A stretch of DNA of 64,000 nucleotides, taken from assembly GCA_003168335.1 (NCBI GenBank), contig PMSM01000005.1, positions 186,001 to 250,000 of the forward strand, written 5' to 3'. A program made the position numbers and the translations under genes. Shown here piece after piece: positions 26,473 to 35,838 of the stretch; position 1 is the stretch's first letter, and each line of letters opens with the position of its first letter. The notes beneath the pieces were generated by a model. The model was not told where the DNA came from, searched no databases, and worked only from the letters and a program-made list of their open reading frames with translations. The stretch comes from Blastocatellia bacterium. GTDB lineage: Bacteria; Acidobacteriota; Blastocatellia; Pyrinomonadales; Pyrinomonadaceae.

Positions 26473-27105
26473 TTAATCTGCTCGCTCCGGCTCGCGGTTA
26501 TGTGATTCACCCTGCCATCGGGTCGCCGTCGAGTGCGGAACCCCGAACTGATCGAGAATGCGGAACACCAGATGATCCACCAGCGCTTCGATGGTTTGCG
26601 GTCGATGATAGAAGCCCGGGCTGGCCGGTAGAATCTGCGCGCCGGCGCGCGCCAGCTTCAATAGATTCTCCAGATGAATCGCGTTGTAGGGACTTTCGCG
26701 CGGCACGATAACCAGCTTGCGACCTTCTTTCAGGGTTACATCAGCGGCCCGATGAATCAGGTTTGTCCCCGCCCCCGAAGCGATGGCGCCCAGTGTTCCC
26801 ATCGAACAGGGAACAATCATCATGCCGGCTTGCGGATGCGAGCCCGAAGAAGGCGTGGCGGCCATGTTATCGAGCCGATGCCACCGAACCATCTTGGCAT
26901 CCGTCGCCAACCCAATCCATTCGTTGATCGTTTTCTCGCCGGCCTCGCGCAGGTCAAAGCCCAGCTCGACCATGGCGACTGTTTTCGCGGCCTCCGAAAC
27001 AATCAGATTAATGCGCTCAACCACGCCGCTGGCTGCCAGGTGGATCAGCGTGCGGTGCGCGTAGATCGCACCAGAGGCTCCGGTGATGGCGACGGTCAGT
27101 TCCAC
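26473..27105 (-). CDS. ubiX: UbiX family flavin prenyltransferase
   Basis: UbiX attaches dimethylallyl phosphate to FMN, making the prenyl-FMN cofactor of UbiD-type decarboxylases. The 210-residue protein has LTVAITGASGAIYAHRTL at the N-terminus, MMIVPCSMGTLGAIASGAGT in the middle, and KLVIVPRESPYNAIHLENLL, followed by PASPGFYHRP. All are hallmark segments, and GASG and PRE residues bind FMN and phosphate. In the futalosine pathway a UbiD-like MqnL decarboxylates the prenylated product, which fits this gene leading the mqn cluster. No ubiD homologue is in the window. Confidence 0.94.
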   Translation of the reverse strand: MELTVAITGASGAIYAHRTLIHLAASGVVERINLIVSEAAKTVAMVELGFDLREAGEKTINEWIGLATDAKMVRWHRLDNMAATPSSGSHPQAGMMIVPCSMGTLGAIASGAGTNLIHRAADVTLKEGRKLVIVPRESPYNAIHLENLLKLARAGAQILPASPGFYHRPQTIEALVDHLVFRILDQFGVPHSTATRWQGESHNREPERAD

Positions 27106-27344
27106 AACGCAACAGGATGACTAGGCCGCTGATCTTACGTTCCTTGACCGTCATTCGCAAATTGAAAGGTGGGACGCCGCGCTTCGATGCTAAAATTGGT
27201 TCTGGCTGTCCGAACAATACACAGAGGTCAACTGCTCTTCGGTGCTTATTTGACGCTCTTATCACCGCGACCAGAATGAGAAAATCACAAACTAAGCGAT
27301 CGCCGGCCAGGAAGGCGGACCGCAAACGCAGAAGCAGCGGCAGG

Positions 27345-28376
27345 ATGAGCCAGTTCGCCCAATCGCTCTTGAGCGAATGGAAGAGACTTGATCTGCCGAT
27401 GAACGACGCGACGGTGGTGGTCGCTGTTTCGGGCGGGGCAGACTCGGTGGCATTGCTGCTGGCGCTGGATGAGTTACTCAACTCCAAAAGGCTCGAGCTC
27501 GAGTTTCTGATCGCCCATCTCAATCATCGCCTCCGCGGGAAGGCCAGCGTCGCGGACGCGCTCTGGGTCACTTCTCTGGCAAGGCAACTCGGTCACAGCG
27601 TCGCAATCGGAAGTGTTGACGTAAAGAGGCGAGCGGCAAAGACCGGCGACAATCTGGAACAAGCCGCCCGGCGAGCGCGCTATGAATTTCTGGCGAAGAA
27701 GGCCGGAGCCAGGCGCGCAAAAGTTGTCCTTACTGCGCACACGATGGACGATCAAGCTGAAACAGTCTTGCTGAATCTCTTACGCGGAAGCGGCGCCAGT
27801 GGCCTCGGCGGAGTTGATCCGGTGCGGCCACTTAGTTCTGAAAGTGAGACGCTGCTGGCTCGGCCGCTGCTCTCCTGGGCCCGGCGGCGGGACACGGAAA
27901 GCTTTTGCCAACTGCGCGGCGTCGATTTTCTCAACGACGAAATGAACCTCGATGAAAAGTTCGCGCGCGTGCGTGTGCGTCGCCAACTCCTGCCGCTGAT
28001 GCAGACCTTCAATCCGAAGTTGGTGGAAGGCTTAGCGCGGACAGCAGAACTTTTGCGAGAGGACAGCATGGCCCTTGATCAAGGGGCGTCAAGGCTGCTT
28101 GAACTCTCGATCGAAGCAGACTCCGGATCTATCGATCGGCAGAAGACCGGGACGCTGCTACGATTCGATCTGCTTTCCCTGGCGCCGCCGGCGTTGCGTC
28201 GTCGCGCGTTACGGCTCTGGATTGGGCGGTGCCGTGGCGATCTGAAAAGGCTCGAGCGGGTACACATCTTCGCGCTCGAGAGGCTCCTGCTCGGGGATCG
28301 GGGCGGACGGGTGATTGAGTTGCCGGGCGGCGCCCGGGTCGCTCGGAAACTCGGACTGCTTCAATACATCGCCTGA
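27345..28376 (+). CDS. tilS: tRNA(Ile)-lysidine synthase
   Basis: TilS adds lysine to C34 of tRNA(Ile) with anticodon CAU so that it reads AUA. The PP-loop ATP pyrophosphatase motif VAVSGGADSVALLLAL is near residues 24-39. Further signatures are LIAHLNHRLRGKAS, EQAARRARYEFL and LTAHTMDDQAETVLLNLLRG. The protein has about 343 residues. It contains the N-terminal catalytic domain and a short substrate-binding part but not the long C-terminal domain of E. coli TilS, as in many bacteria. The start is taken as ATG 27345, which places the loop at the usual distance; ATG 27276 and 27117 are in frame upstream. It is divergent from ubiX. Confidence 0.92.
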   Translation: MSQFAQSLLSEWKRLDLPMNDATVVVAVSGGADSVALLLALDELLNSKRLELEFLIAHLNHRLRGKASVADALWVTSLARQLGHSVAIGSVDVKRRAAKTGDNLEQAARRARYEFLAKKAGARRAKVVLTAHTMDDQAETVLLNLLRGSGASGLGGVDPVRPLSSESETLLARPLLSWARRRDTESFCQLRGVDFLNDEMNLDEKFARVRVRRQLLPLMQTFNPKLVEGLARTAELLREDSMALDQGASRLLELSIEADSGSIDRQKTGTLLRFDLLSLAPPALRRRALRLWIGRCRGDLKRLERVHIFALERLLLGDRGGRVIELPGGARVARKLGLLQYIA

Positions 28377-28613
28377 TGGCATTGGCGTTGATAAGATGTG
28401 AACCTAACGCGAATGTTGGGCGTATTATCCCGAAGCCACGCCGTTGCGATACGGGGAACGAGGCACCTGGACGTCGCACAAGGGCATCTCAGGAAGGCTG
28501 TTAACGAAGGTAGCAGTGAGATTGAGGAAAAGGGAAAGGCCGGGCAAATGCGAACCGGCTCTTACCAGAACGGCCGATTTGAGGTATGATCGGCCACGGA
28601 GGAAGTGAATACT

Positions 28614-30545
28614 TTGAGTTCTACTGCAAGACAAATCATTTTCTGGCTGCTGATAATTGCCGGCGCGTTATTAATCTATAAGCTCGTCAATCCGAGCAGC
28701 AAGAACACACAAAACATCGACCTGGTCCAGCTCCATCAGAAAATCAAGAACGGCGAGTTGAAACAGTTGACGATTAGGGCGACCGAAGCTGTCGCCGCTG
28801 ATCGGGCTACGACTTTCGAGTATCACGTTCCGCTCGCGAATGAAACGACCAAGGCTGAGGTGTTGAAGGAAGCGAGCGAGGTGGTCAACGGCAAGCCGCT
28901 GGTCGACAACGTTCAGGATGAGCCGAGTTCCAGTTATTGGCCAATCGCGTTGTATTACGCGCTGCCATTCCTGCTGATCTTCGGCTTCTGGATTTTCATG
29001 CTGCGACAGATGCAATCGGGAGGCAATAAGGCGCTCTCGTTTGGGAAGTCGCGCGCGAAACTTCTCAGCAATCAGCAGAAGCGGGTGACGTTCAAAGACG
29101 TCGCCGGCGTCGAGGAAGCCAAAGAAGAGCTGCAAGAGATTATTGAATTCCTGAAAGAGCCGCAAAAGTTTCAGAAGCTGGGCGGCCGCATTCCGAAGGG
29201 CGTCCTGATGATGGGCCCGCCGGGAACAGGGAAGACCTTGTTGGCGCGCGCGATCGCGGGAGAAGCTAACGTCCCTTTCTTCTCGATTTCGGGTTCCGAT
29301 TTCGTCGAGATGTTCGTCGGCGTCGGCGCTTCACGCGTGCGCGATTTGTTCGAACAGGGCAAGAAGAACGCGCCCTGCATCATCTTCATCGATGAGATTG
29401 ACGCCGTGGGCCGTCATCGCGGCGCGGGCCTGGGCGGCGGCCACGATGAGCGCGAACAGACTTTGAATCAGTTGCTGGTTGAGATGGACGGTTTTGAATC
29501 GAACGATGGCGTGATCCTGATCGCCTCGACGAACAGACCTGATGTTTTGGATCCGGCCTTGCTTCGCCCCGGGCGATTCGATCGGCGTGTCGTCGTATCA
29601 CGGCCCGATGTGCGCGGGCGCGAAGGCATTCTGAAAGTTCACACGCGCAAGATTCCGCTGGGTGAAGACGTGGACATCAGCGTGCTTGCGCGCGGCACGC
29701 CGGGCTTTACCGGCGCGGACCTGGCGAACCTCGTCAACGAAGCAGCACTCAATGCGGCGCGCTACAACAAGAAAGTTGTGGCGATGCATGATTTTGAGTT
29801 GGCCAAAGACAAGGTCCTGATGGGCGCTGAGCGCAAGAGCATGGTCATCTCAAACGAAGAGAAACGCGTGACCGCTTATCACGAAGCGGGTCACACGCTC
29901 GTGGGTTTGAAAGTTCCGAACGCCGATCCGGTGCACAAGGTCACGATCATTCCCCGCGGCATGGCGCTCGGCGTGACCCAGCAATTGCCGGAAGGCGATC
30001 GGCACAACTACACGCAGGAATACCTGCTGGGACAGATTTCAATCCTGATGGGTGGCCGCATTGCGGAAGAGACGTTCCTCGGCGGCATTACGACTGGCGC
30101 CTCGAACGACATCGAACGCGCGACCGAGTTGGCGCGGGCCATGGTTTGCGAGTACGGCATGTCCGAACTTGGGCCGCTGACCTTTGGCAAAAAGGAAGAG
30201 CAGATCTTCCTGGGCCGGGAAATCGCCCAGCATCGCGACTTTTCCGAGGAGACTTCGATTCGGATAGATTCCGAAGTGCGCAAGATTGTGACTGAACAAT
30301 ACGAGCGCGCCCGCAAGATCCTCGAAGAGAATCGCGACACGATGGTGCGACTTGCCGAGGCCCTGCTGGAGCATGAGTCGCTGGATAGCGTGCAGATTCG
30401 TCGCATCGTGGCGGGCTTGACGATCGATGAGGCAGAATCGTCAACGGCCAATTCGGAAGAGCCACCGCAGTTGACAGAACCGGCTGTGCGTCCGCTCAAG
30501 CCAATCCTGCCGCCGATTACCGGCAGCAATCCGGCCCCGGCGTGA
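28614..30545 (+). CDS. ftsH: ATP-dependent zinc metalloprotease FtsH
   Basis: FtsH is a membrane-anchored AAA+ protease that degrades damaged membrane proteins and regulatory proteins. The 643-residue product has two transmembrane helices ([20 protein letters not shown] and [20 protein letters not shown]) around a periplasmic domain. It has Walker A GPPGTGKT at about 201-208, Walker [12 protein letters not shown], the second region of homology RPGRFDRRV, and the zinc site HEAGH near 423-427. The start TTG 28614 is preferred because GGAGGA (28598-28603) lies 10 nt upstream. The GTG at 28605 is too close to that site. It follows tilS at a 237-bp distance. A strong terminator follows. Confidence 0.97.
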   Translation: MSSTARQIIFWLLIIAGALLIYKLVNPSSKNTQNIDLVQLHQKIKNGELKQLTIRATEAVAADRATTFEYHVPLANETTKAEVLKEASEVVNGKPLVDNVQDEPSSSYWPIALYYALPFLLIFGFWIFMLRQMQSGGNKALSFGKSRAKLLSNQQKRVTFKDVAGVEEAKEELQEIIEFLKEPQKFQKLGGRIPKGVLMMGPPGTGKTLLARAIAGEANVPFFSISGSDFVEMFVGVGASRVRDLFEQGKKNAPCIIFIDEIDAVGRHRGAGLGGGHDEREQTLNQLLVEMDGFESNDGVILIASTNRPDVLDPALLRPGRFDRRVVVSRPDVRGREGILKVHTRKIPLGEDVDISVLARGTPGFTGADLANLVNEAALNAARYNKKVVAMHDFELAKDKVLMGAERKSMVISNEEKRVTAYHEAGHTLVGLKVPNADPVHKVTIIPRGMALGVTQQLPEGDRHNYTQEYLLGQISILMGGRIAEETFLGGITTGASNDIERATELARAMVCEYGMSELGPLTFGKKEEQIFLGREIAQHRDFSEETSIRIDSEVRKIVTEQYERARKILEENRDTMVRLAEALLEHESLDSVQIRRIVAGLTIDEAESSTANSEEPPQLTEPAVRPLKPILPPITGSNPAPA

Positions 30546-30599
30546 GATGGGGCAGTAGCCCGACCGTGAGGGAGGGCGCATTTTCCATTCGTAAGAAAA

Positions 30600-30629
30600 A
30601 AAAGGCGAGAGTTTCGACTCTCGCCTTTT
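30600..30629. terminator. Bidirectional Rho-independent terminator with UUCG loop
   Basis: A 13-bp perfect stem (aaaaggcgagagt/actctcgcctttt) closes a TTCG tetraloop. It is followed by T-rich sequence on the plus strand and preceded by an A-tract, which becomes a U-tract on the minus strand. It lies between the convergent ftsH and VWA genes and should terminate both. Confidence 0.88.
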
Positions 30630-30675
30630 CTGTTTGGTAAAGCCGAATCGCACCCAAGCGTTAAGTCCGAAGTTT

Positions 30676-31368
30676 CTATTGAATCGGAATTGCGAGTTCA
30701 GCCAGTAAGCTCTGCAGATCCTGGCGATCAGACTTCGGAAATACTACCCGACCCCCGGTCTCCTTCGTGATGTCCTTGAGAAGCTCGACAGCTTTGGAGC
30801 GCTTACTCGGGCGAGTGAAACCACCTTCAGAGCTCAGTTGCTGTACCAATCCGATGGCGTAGACGTGGATTTTCAACTCACTTAACTTTTGCAGCAGCTG
30901 TTTCTGACGCACGACGCTGGTTCTTTCTTCGCCGTCGGTAATCAGAATAATCACTCGAGCGGAAAAATCCGGACCGCCGGCCTTTTCGCCGAGCCGGTCG
31001 GCAATCAGCTGGATCGCGTCAAGCAGAGTCGTCTGCCCTCCTTCAACATAAAGGTTGTCGATGGTGTGCTTCAGGAGTTGCTCGTCCTGGGTCTGCTCGA
31101 TTCGCGGTGTTACCACTGCTCCCGCTCCCCTAACCTGGCCCGCCGAAGCAAAATCAAATAATGAAACGGGTCCATGATCGTGGATTTGTTGGGCGACAGC
31201 TTTGCCAATTCCCGTGACCATATCGAACTGCGATCTCATTGAACCGGTGTTGTCCAGCAATATCGCATACGCGATCTTCTTCTTGTCCTGCGCACTGCAC
31301 AGAGCAGAGAGTGATAGAAGCAACAGAAAAGTCGGTAGGGTGCGGAAAAGTTTCGATAGGATATTCAT
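30676..31368 (-). CDS. Secreted VWA domain protein
   Basis: The product is a 230-residue exported protein. It has a signal peptide ([20 protein letters not shown] then SALCSAQ) followed directly by a von Willebrand A domain. The MIDAS motif is intact: [17 protein letters not shown] (D-x-T-G-S), with a later threonine in [11 protein letters not shown] and aspartate in [15 protein letters not shown]. It belongs to the Acidobacteriota VWFA-related group. The start is ATG 31368, which makes the signal peptide N-terminal; longer in-frame starts (31506) overlap the divergent DAO promoter region. Its ligand is unknown. Confidence 0.87.
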   Translation of the reverse strand: MNILSKLFRTLPTFLLLLSLSALCSAQDKKKIAYAILLDNTGSMRSQFDMVTGIGKAVAQQIHDHGPVSLFDFASAGQVRGAGAVVTPRIEQTQDEQLLKHTIDNLYVEGGQTTLLDAIQLIADRLGEKAGGPDFSARVIILITDGEERTSVVRQKQLLQKLSELKIHVYAIGLVQQLSSEGGFTRPSKRSKAVELLKDITKETGGRVVFPKSDRQDLQSLLAELAIPIQ

Positions 31369-31465
31369 TGTTTCGCCGCCGGTCTGGAGTATCATACGCC
31401 TCGATTGGCGCCTCTTCCAGGTGTTTTGGATATCCTCTGAGAACTTTGAACCACGCGCAGGAACC

Positions 31466-32719
31466 ATGACTGAAACAGCAGACGTCGTCATCATCGGCAG
31501 CGGCATCGTTGGGTCGAGTGTCGCCTATCATCTTGCGCAAGGCGGTTGCACGAACGTTCTGGTGATTGAGCGCGAGGCGCATCAGGGCAAAGGCTCGACC
31601 GGAAAGAGCATGGGCGGCGTGCGGGCACAGTTTTCGACGCCCGTGAATATTCAGATGTCGCGGTATTCGATTGACTTCTTTTCGCGCTTTGATGAAGTAG
31701 TGGGCCACCCGGCAGACTATCGCGCGCACGGTTATCTTTTCTGTGCTACGAACGAGAAACATCTGGCTTACTTGAAGGCCAACCGAATACGGCAGATGGC
31801 ATTTGGTGTGACAAACGTCGAATGGGTTTCGCCCGCAGAGATTTCAGCGATGGTGCCGCAGCTTCGCACCAACGATATTCTGGGTGGAACGTTTTGCCCG
31901 ACCGACGGCTTCGTCGATCCGCACAGTGTGATGATGGGTTTTATGCTGAACGCGCGCGAGCGCGGCGCGCGCTTATGGCTGGATACGCAGGTCACCGGGA
32001 TTCAAGTCGATGCCGGGAGCGCGGACGTCTCGTCCGCATTACGCGGCCCGAGGTCCGACTCGAAACGAAGTGCGGACGAGACGTCCGCGCTCCCGGCATT
32101 AGAGGCTCGCCGCATTGCAGGGGTCATGACCTCTCGCGGTCTTGTCTCAACTCGCGTCGTGGTCAACGCCGCCGGTGCGTGGGCGGCTGAAGTCGCAAAG
32201 ATGGCCGGCGCCGAATTACCCGTAGAGCCTTTGCGGCGTCAATTGGTTCCCACCGAACCATTCGATCAATTGCCACAGCGCTTTCCGATGGTGATCGACA
32301 TGTCCACCGGCTTTCATTTTCGCCGCGAAGGGAAGGGAATTCTCCTGGCCTGGAATGATCCGGAAGAGACGGCGGGCTTCAAGACTGAATTTGATCCAAC
32401 CTTCGTGGAGAAAATCCTGACGCATGCAGCCTCGCGCGTACCGTGCCTGGCCGAAGCCGGGGTGAATCCTCGGCGCGCCTGGGCCGGACTCTATGAAATG
32501 ACTCCCGATCATCATGCAATCATCGGACAGTCACCGAATGTGAAAGGCTTGTACTTCGTGAACGGCTTCAGCGGCCATGGGGTAATGCATTCGCCCGCTT
32601 CGGGCCGCATCACGGCGGACTTGATTCTCCGCGGCCACTCTGATTTGATCGACACGTCACAACTCGGCGTCGAAAGATTTGCGGAAGGTCGATTCCTCGA
32701 GGAGACGGCTATCCTCTAA
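31466..32719 (+). CDS. FAD-dependent oxidoreductase (DAO family) with in-frame palindromic insertion
   Basis: The 417-residue enzyme belongs to the D-amino-acid oxidase/sarcosine oxidase family. FAD is bound by [20 protein letters not shown] at residues 5-24. [20 protein letters not shown] is a family block, and the C-terminal FAD region reads [20 protein letters not shown] and [18 protein letters not shown]. The substrate is unknown, with sarcosine, glycine or proline derivatives as typical options. A 28-bp perfect inverted repeat (32011-32038 and 32071-32098) of the gcggacgtctcgtccgc family sits in frame. It adds about 30 residues (near 182-211) in a loop before the rest of the FAD domain. 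A remnant of a paralogue's 3' end lies at 33862. The start is ATG 31466. Confidence 0.9.
   Translation: MTETADVVIIGSGIVGSSVAYHLAQGGCTNVLVIEREAHQGKGSTGKSMGGVRAQFSTPVNIQMSRYSIDFFSRFDEVVGHPADYRAHGYLFCATNEKHLAYLKANRIRQMAFGVTNVEWVSPAEISAMVPQLRTNDILGGTFCPTDGFVDPHSVMMGFMLNARERGARLWLDTQVTGIQVDAGSADVSSALRGPRSDSKRSADETSALPALEARRIAGVMTSRGLVSTRVVVNAAGAWAAEVAKMAGAELPVEPLRRQLVPTEPFDQLPQRFPMVIDMSTGFHFRREGKGILLAWNDPEETAGFKTEFDPTFVEKILTHAASRVPCLAEAGVNPRRAWAGLYEMTPDHHAIIGQSPNVKGLYFVNGFSGHGVMHSPASGRITADLILRGHSDLIDTSQLGVERFAEGRFLEETAIL
32011..32098. repeat. Palindromic element inside the DAO oxidase gene
   Basis: Two exact 28-bp inverted arms, each starting tgccgggagcgcggacgtct or its complement, are separated by 32 bp. 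The element is stop-free in the gene's frame and encodes [20 protein letters not shown] and then [10 protein letters not shown]. Relatives sit at 10935-11148, 8965-8990 and, inside murI, at 44827-44851. Confidence 0.92.
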
Positions 32720-32925
32720 AGCGAATCTAACCCAATCTTGAGATGCGAAAACCGACTGGCAGTATTTTTGAGGGCAAATGCAGCCCAGTTACATTTCACC
32801 TTCGCCCGGCATCGTGCTTCAAACAGGAATCGATTATTTGCTAATGGTTGATTTTTCTTATTTCGGAATAGACATCGTGCCAAGATCCTTAAGCTGATGA
32901 GCGAACTTGATCACCGGAGGAACTG

Positions 32926-33855
32926 ATGAAAAGACACTCTTTCGTTTTGCTGGCGCTGACCCTCTTGGCTGCGTTCGCTCCATCTGTCTCAGCGGCTGAC
33001 GAGGCGAAGATTCAATCGTCGCTCATTGTTTCTACGGAGTGGGTGGCGAAACATCTCAACGATGACTCACTCGTGCTGCTGCAGGTGGGCGAAAAGAATG
33101 AATATCTGGCGGGCCACATCGCCGGCGCGCAGTTCATCACGCCAGCGGATATTTCAACTCCGCGCGGCACGGGGCTGACGCTGGAGTTGCCCTCGGTCGA
33201 ACAATTGAAAGCAACCTTCGAGAAGCTGGGCATCACGGACAAATCTCGCATCGTCGTTTATTTCGGCAAAGACTGGGTGACGCCCACGGCGCGCGTCTTC
33301 ATGACGCTCGACTATCTGGGACTTGGTGATCGAGCTTCGATTCTCGATGGCGGATTGCCGGCGTGGCGCGCCGAAGGCCGGGCGGTGACTGCGGAGCTGC
33401 GCGAACCCAAACGAGGCAGTTTTACGCCGCGACCAAACACGAAGCTGGTGGTCGATGCCGCGTGGGTCAGCGCGAATCTGAATAAACCCGGCGTGGCGAT
33501 TCTCGACGCGCGGGCAGCGAAGTTCTACACCGGCGCGGAAGCCGGACAGATGCCCCGCGCCGGTCATATCCCCAGCGCCAGGAACATTCCATTCTCAAGC
33601 GTGGTCGAAGACAGCACCAACAAGTTCAAGAGTGTCGCAGCACTGCGGGGACTCTTCGGCGCAGCCGGCGTGAAGCAGAGCGATACCGTCGCGACCTATT
33701 GCCACATCGGACAACAGGCAAGCCTGCTCTACTTTGTGGCGCGCTATCTGGGTTACGAAGCGCATCTGTATGACGGCTCGTTTGAAGACTGGAGCCATCG
33801 CCCGGAATTGCCGGTGGAAAAATCAGAAGCGACGAAGACTCCTGTTAAGCGCTAG
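32926..33855 (+). CDS. Exported two-domain sulfurtransferase (rhodanese)
   Basis: Rhodaneses transfer sulfane sulfur from thiosulfate or 3-mercaptopyruvate to acceptors such as cyanide. The 309-residue protein has a signal peptide (HSFVLLALTLLAAFAPSVSA) and two rhodanese domains, at about residues 30-150 and 170-300. The second holds the catalytic cysteine in ATYCHIGQQASLLYF, where CHIGQQA takes the place of the CRxGxR-type loop. The first domain is non-catalytic (no Cys in the equivalent loop), as is usual. The start is ATG 32926 with GGAGGAAC 5 nt upstream. It probably works in the periplasm. Confidence 0.93.
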   Translation: MKRHSFVLLALTLLAAFAPSVSAADEAKIQSSLIVSTEWVAKHLNDDSLVLLQVGEKNEYLAGHIAGAQFITPADISTPRGTGLTLELPSVEQLKATFEKLGITDKSRIVVYFGKDWVTPTARVFMTLDYLGLGDRASILDGGLPAWRAEGRAVTAELREPKRGSFTPRPNTKLVVDAAWVSANLNKPGVAILDARAAKFYTGAEAGQMPRAGHIPSARNIPFSSVVEDSTNKFKSVAALRGLFGAAGVKQSDTVATYCHIGQQASLLYFVARYLGYEAHLYDGSFEDWSHRPELPVEKSEATKTPVKR

Positions 33856-33861
33856 AAAACG

Positions 33862-33966
33862 ATGCCGGATCTAGTTCTCCAAGTGCATCCCGATCTCGCC
33901 CACGACTCGCACTTGAGCGTCGAGCGATTTAGAGAAGGGAAGTTGCTGGAAGAGGCGTCTGTGTAA
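33862..33966 (+). pseudogene. 3'-terminal remnant of a second DAO-family oxidase
   Basis: A 34-codon ORF ends HDSHLSVERFREGKLLEEAS followed by a final Val. It aligns with the last residues of the intact oxidase at 31466-32719 ([20 protein letters not shown]) and with the preceding [20 protein letters not shown]. Nothing of the FAD domain remains. It appears to be the tail of a deleted paralogue, now placed just after the rhodanese gene. Confidence 0.72.
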
Positions 33967-33978
33967 TAGCTTGGCCCC

Positions 33979-35592
33979 CTATTCTAGATTTCCCGTGCGC
34001 GTCACATTCTTTTCGCAGTCTGGCGAAATGTGCCAAGCGCCTTTGGTGTTTCCGCTCAAGTCATTGTCCTCAAAGACACCACCGCCACCTGCGGCGATAA
34101 CGATCGCTTGATACCCATTTTTTGAAATTTTGTTACGGCGCAATCTAACATTGCTATCGTCTCGCACTTGTACACCCGCACTCTGGTTGGCGACGATCTC
34201 ATTGTCTTCCAGCGTTCCTTGGCCCTTTTCGTGCACAAAGACGCCGCTTTGCTTTCCATCGTGAATTCGATTGCGACGCAGAGTGGCATTGCCGCCAGTA
34301 TTGATTCGCACACCTGTGTTGGCGTTGGCGAAAACGTCATTGTCTTCCAGAGTTCCGAGGCCGTTTTTGTATACATGTACACCGCTGGACTTTCCATCAT
34401 AAATACGATTGTGACGAAGGGTGGGATTGCCGCCCGTCATGATGGAGACTCCGGCATTCTCGTTAGCAAAGATAGCGTTGTCCTCGAACGTCCCCTGGCC
34501 GTTATCGTAAACAAGGACACCGCTCTCCTTTCCATCGTGTATGCGGTTTCGGCGCAATCGCGGGTCTGCCCCTCCATGGATGCCGACACACGTGTAGCTC
34601 TCGCTGGTGATGTCACACCCTTCCAAGTCGAGACGTCCCTGCGCAATATCGACGGCAAACCAATCTCCTGCTCCAACCTGCTGCAGAGTGAGATTTGCAA
34701 TTCGTCCCATGTTTGCCTTGAATCGGACAACGTTTTCCCCCTTTGCCTCGATTACCACTTCGCCAAGCTCCCCATCGCCGATAATCTCAACAGGTTTATC
34801 AATCGTGACGCCTTCTCGATACAGGCCTGGCCGCATCAGAATTCTATCGCCGGGCTTCGCGGCCGCTAGCGCGGCCGTCAGTGTTGGATGATCTCCACGA
34901 TGAAGCGCATCCACAATGATAGTAGGTGGTTCGGTCTTTGCTACAGGCCCGCGCGTCGCTTCAACGGATTGGGTTTTAGATTCAAGTTGCTGAGGACTCT
35001 CTGCGGAGGCTCGTCCTTTACGCGCTGTGCTCGTCTTCCCGCGCCGAGTCTTGCCGCGCACTTTGGTAGGTTTGCGCGGCTGCTCGCGTTCAAGTGCTCC
35101 GATAATCTGCGCGCCCATTTTCGCGAGCATCTTTCCTACTTCAGGCGACGTGATAGGTTCGAAGCGCAGTTCACGCAAATCTGCATACTGACGTTCCGCG
35201 ATGATCATCGCTAACGGATCGGACTTACGCTTTTCGTCATCGTGAAGGATCGGGCAGTTGACATAATAGACGGGCAGAATCAGGTCGTTCCGTTTAAGAG
35301 TCTTTTCCCGCTTGAGAAAGCGTTCCAGTTCCGCGCGACAAGCGGGACTCTTGAAAAAACCAGGCGTAACGATCGGAATGAGAAACGTAACACCATCCAG
35401 CGAATCTTCAATGCGCTCTTTCCATTGCTGTCCCCACTGGATGTCGTTGCGATCCTGGAATATCTCGAACTTCTCGCCAGTCTGTATGCGCACCTCGCCG
35501 CTGAGACGCTTGGCAACCTCGCTTAGGCGTCCGCGCTCGTGCGCATCGTCGTCACGAACATAGCTCAGGAAACCAATTGGATGCTGACTCAT
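33979..35592 (-). CDS. TIR domain protein with right-handed parallel beta-helix
   Basis: The product has 537 residues in three parts. Residues 1-170 form a TIR domain of the TIR_2 type: IGFLSYVRDDDAHERGRLSE, FEIFQDRNDIQWGQQWKERI and FLIPIVTPGFFKSPACRAEL, with Glu88 in the position of the NADase catalytic Glu. Residues about 170-215 are a basic, low-complexity linker (RGKTRRGKTSTARKGRAS). Residues about 215-537 are a right-handed beta-helix with three near-identical units of about 46 residues (for example RRNRIHDGKESGVLVYDNGQ, repeated as RHNRIYDGKSSGVHVYKNGL). The helix resembles FBXO11/NosD or pectate-lyase-like binding domains. No signal peptide is seen, so it acts in the cytoplasm. The gene is monocistronic. 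A NAD-degrading effector triggered by a polysaccharide- or protein-binding helix is a hypothesis, not shown. Confidence 0.87.
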   Translation of the reverse strand: MSQHPIGFLSYVRDDDAHERGRLSEVAKRLSGEVRIQTGEKFEIFQDRNDIQWGQQWKERIEDSLDGVTFLIPIVTPGFFKSPACRAELERFLKREKTLKRNDLILPVYYVNCPILHDDEKRKSDPLAMIIAERQYADLRELRFEPITSPEVGKMLAKMGAQIIGALEREQPRKPTKVRGKTRRGKTSTARKGRASAESPQQLESKTQSVEATRGPVAKTEPPTIIVDALHRGDHPTLTAALAAAKPGDRILMRPGLYREGVTIDKPVEIIGDGELGEVVIEAKGENVVRFKANMGRIANLTLQQVGAGDWFAVDIAQGRLDLEGCDITSESYTCVGIHGGADPRLRRNRIHDGKESGVLVYDNGQGTFEDNAIFANENAGVSIMTGGNPTLRHNRIYDGKSSGVHVYKNGLGTLEDNDVFANANTGVRINTGGNATLRRNRIHDGKQSGVFVHEKGQGTLEDNEIVANQSAGVQVRDDSNVRLRRNKISKNGYQAIVIAAGGGGVFEDNDLSGNTKGAWHISPDCEKNVTRTGNLE

Positions 35593-35838
35593 ATGAAATC
35601 CGGCACTGGAGGTCGCAAAGGCTATCTGATCTTCAAGTGCGCGTCAACAATCTTAGGCGACATTTGCGCAAGACACCTTAAGACTAACAACGACGGAGAG
35701 TCACGGGAGACACCATCTATGCCTTGCAATGTGTTTGGGCCTGCAGGCTCGCTGCGGCTTGCGCCTGAGCGCGAAGTGCGACAATATTTCTCGCCGCTGA
35801 TCGCGTCAGTACAAATCTCTGATAACAAGTGAGGTCCA

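Noticed and set aside
28398-28589. 63-codon ORF between tilS and ftsH
   Set aside because: It has a weak start context, no recognisable motif and an unusual composition, so there is not enough to call it a gene.
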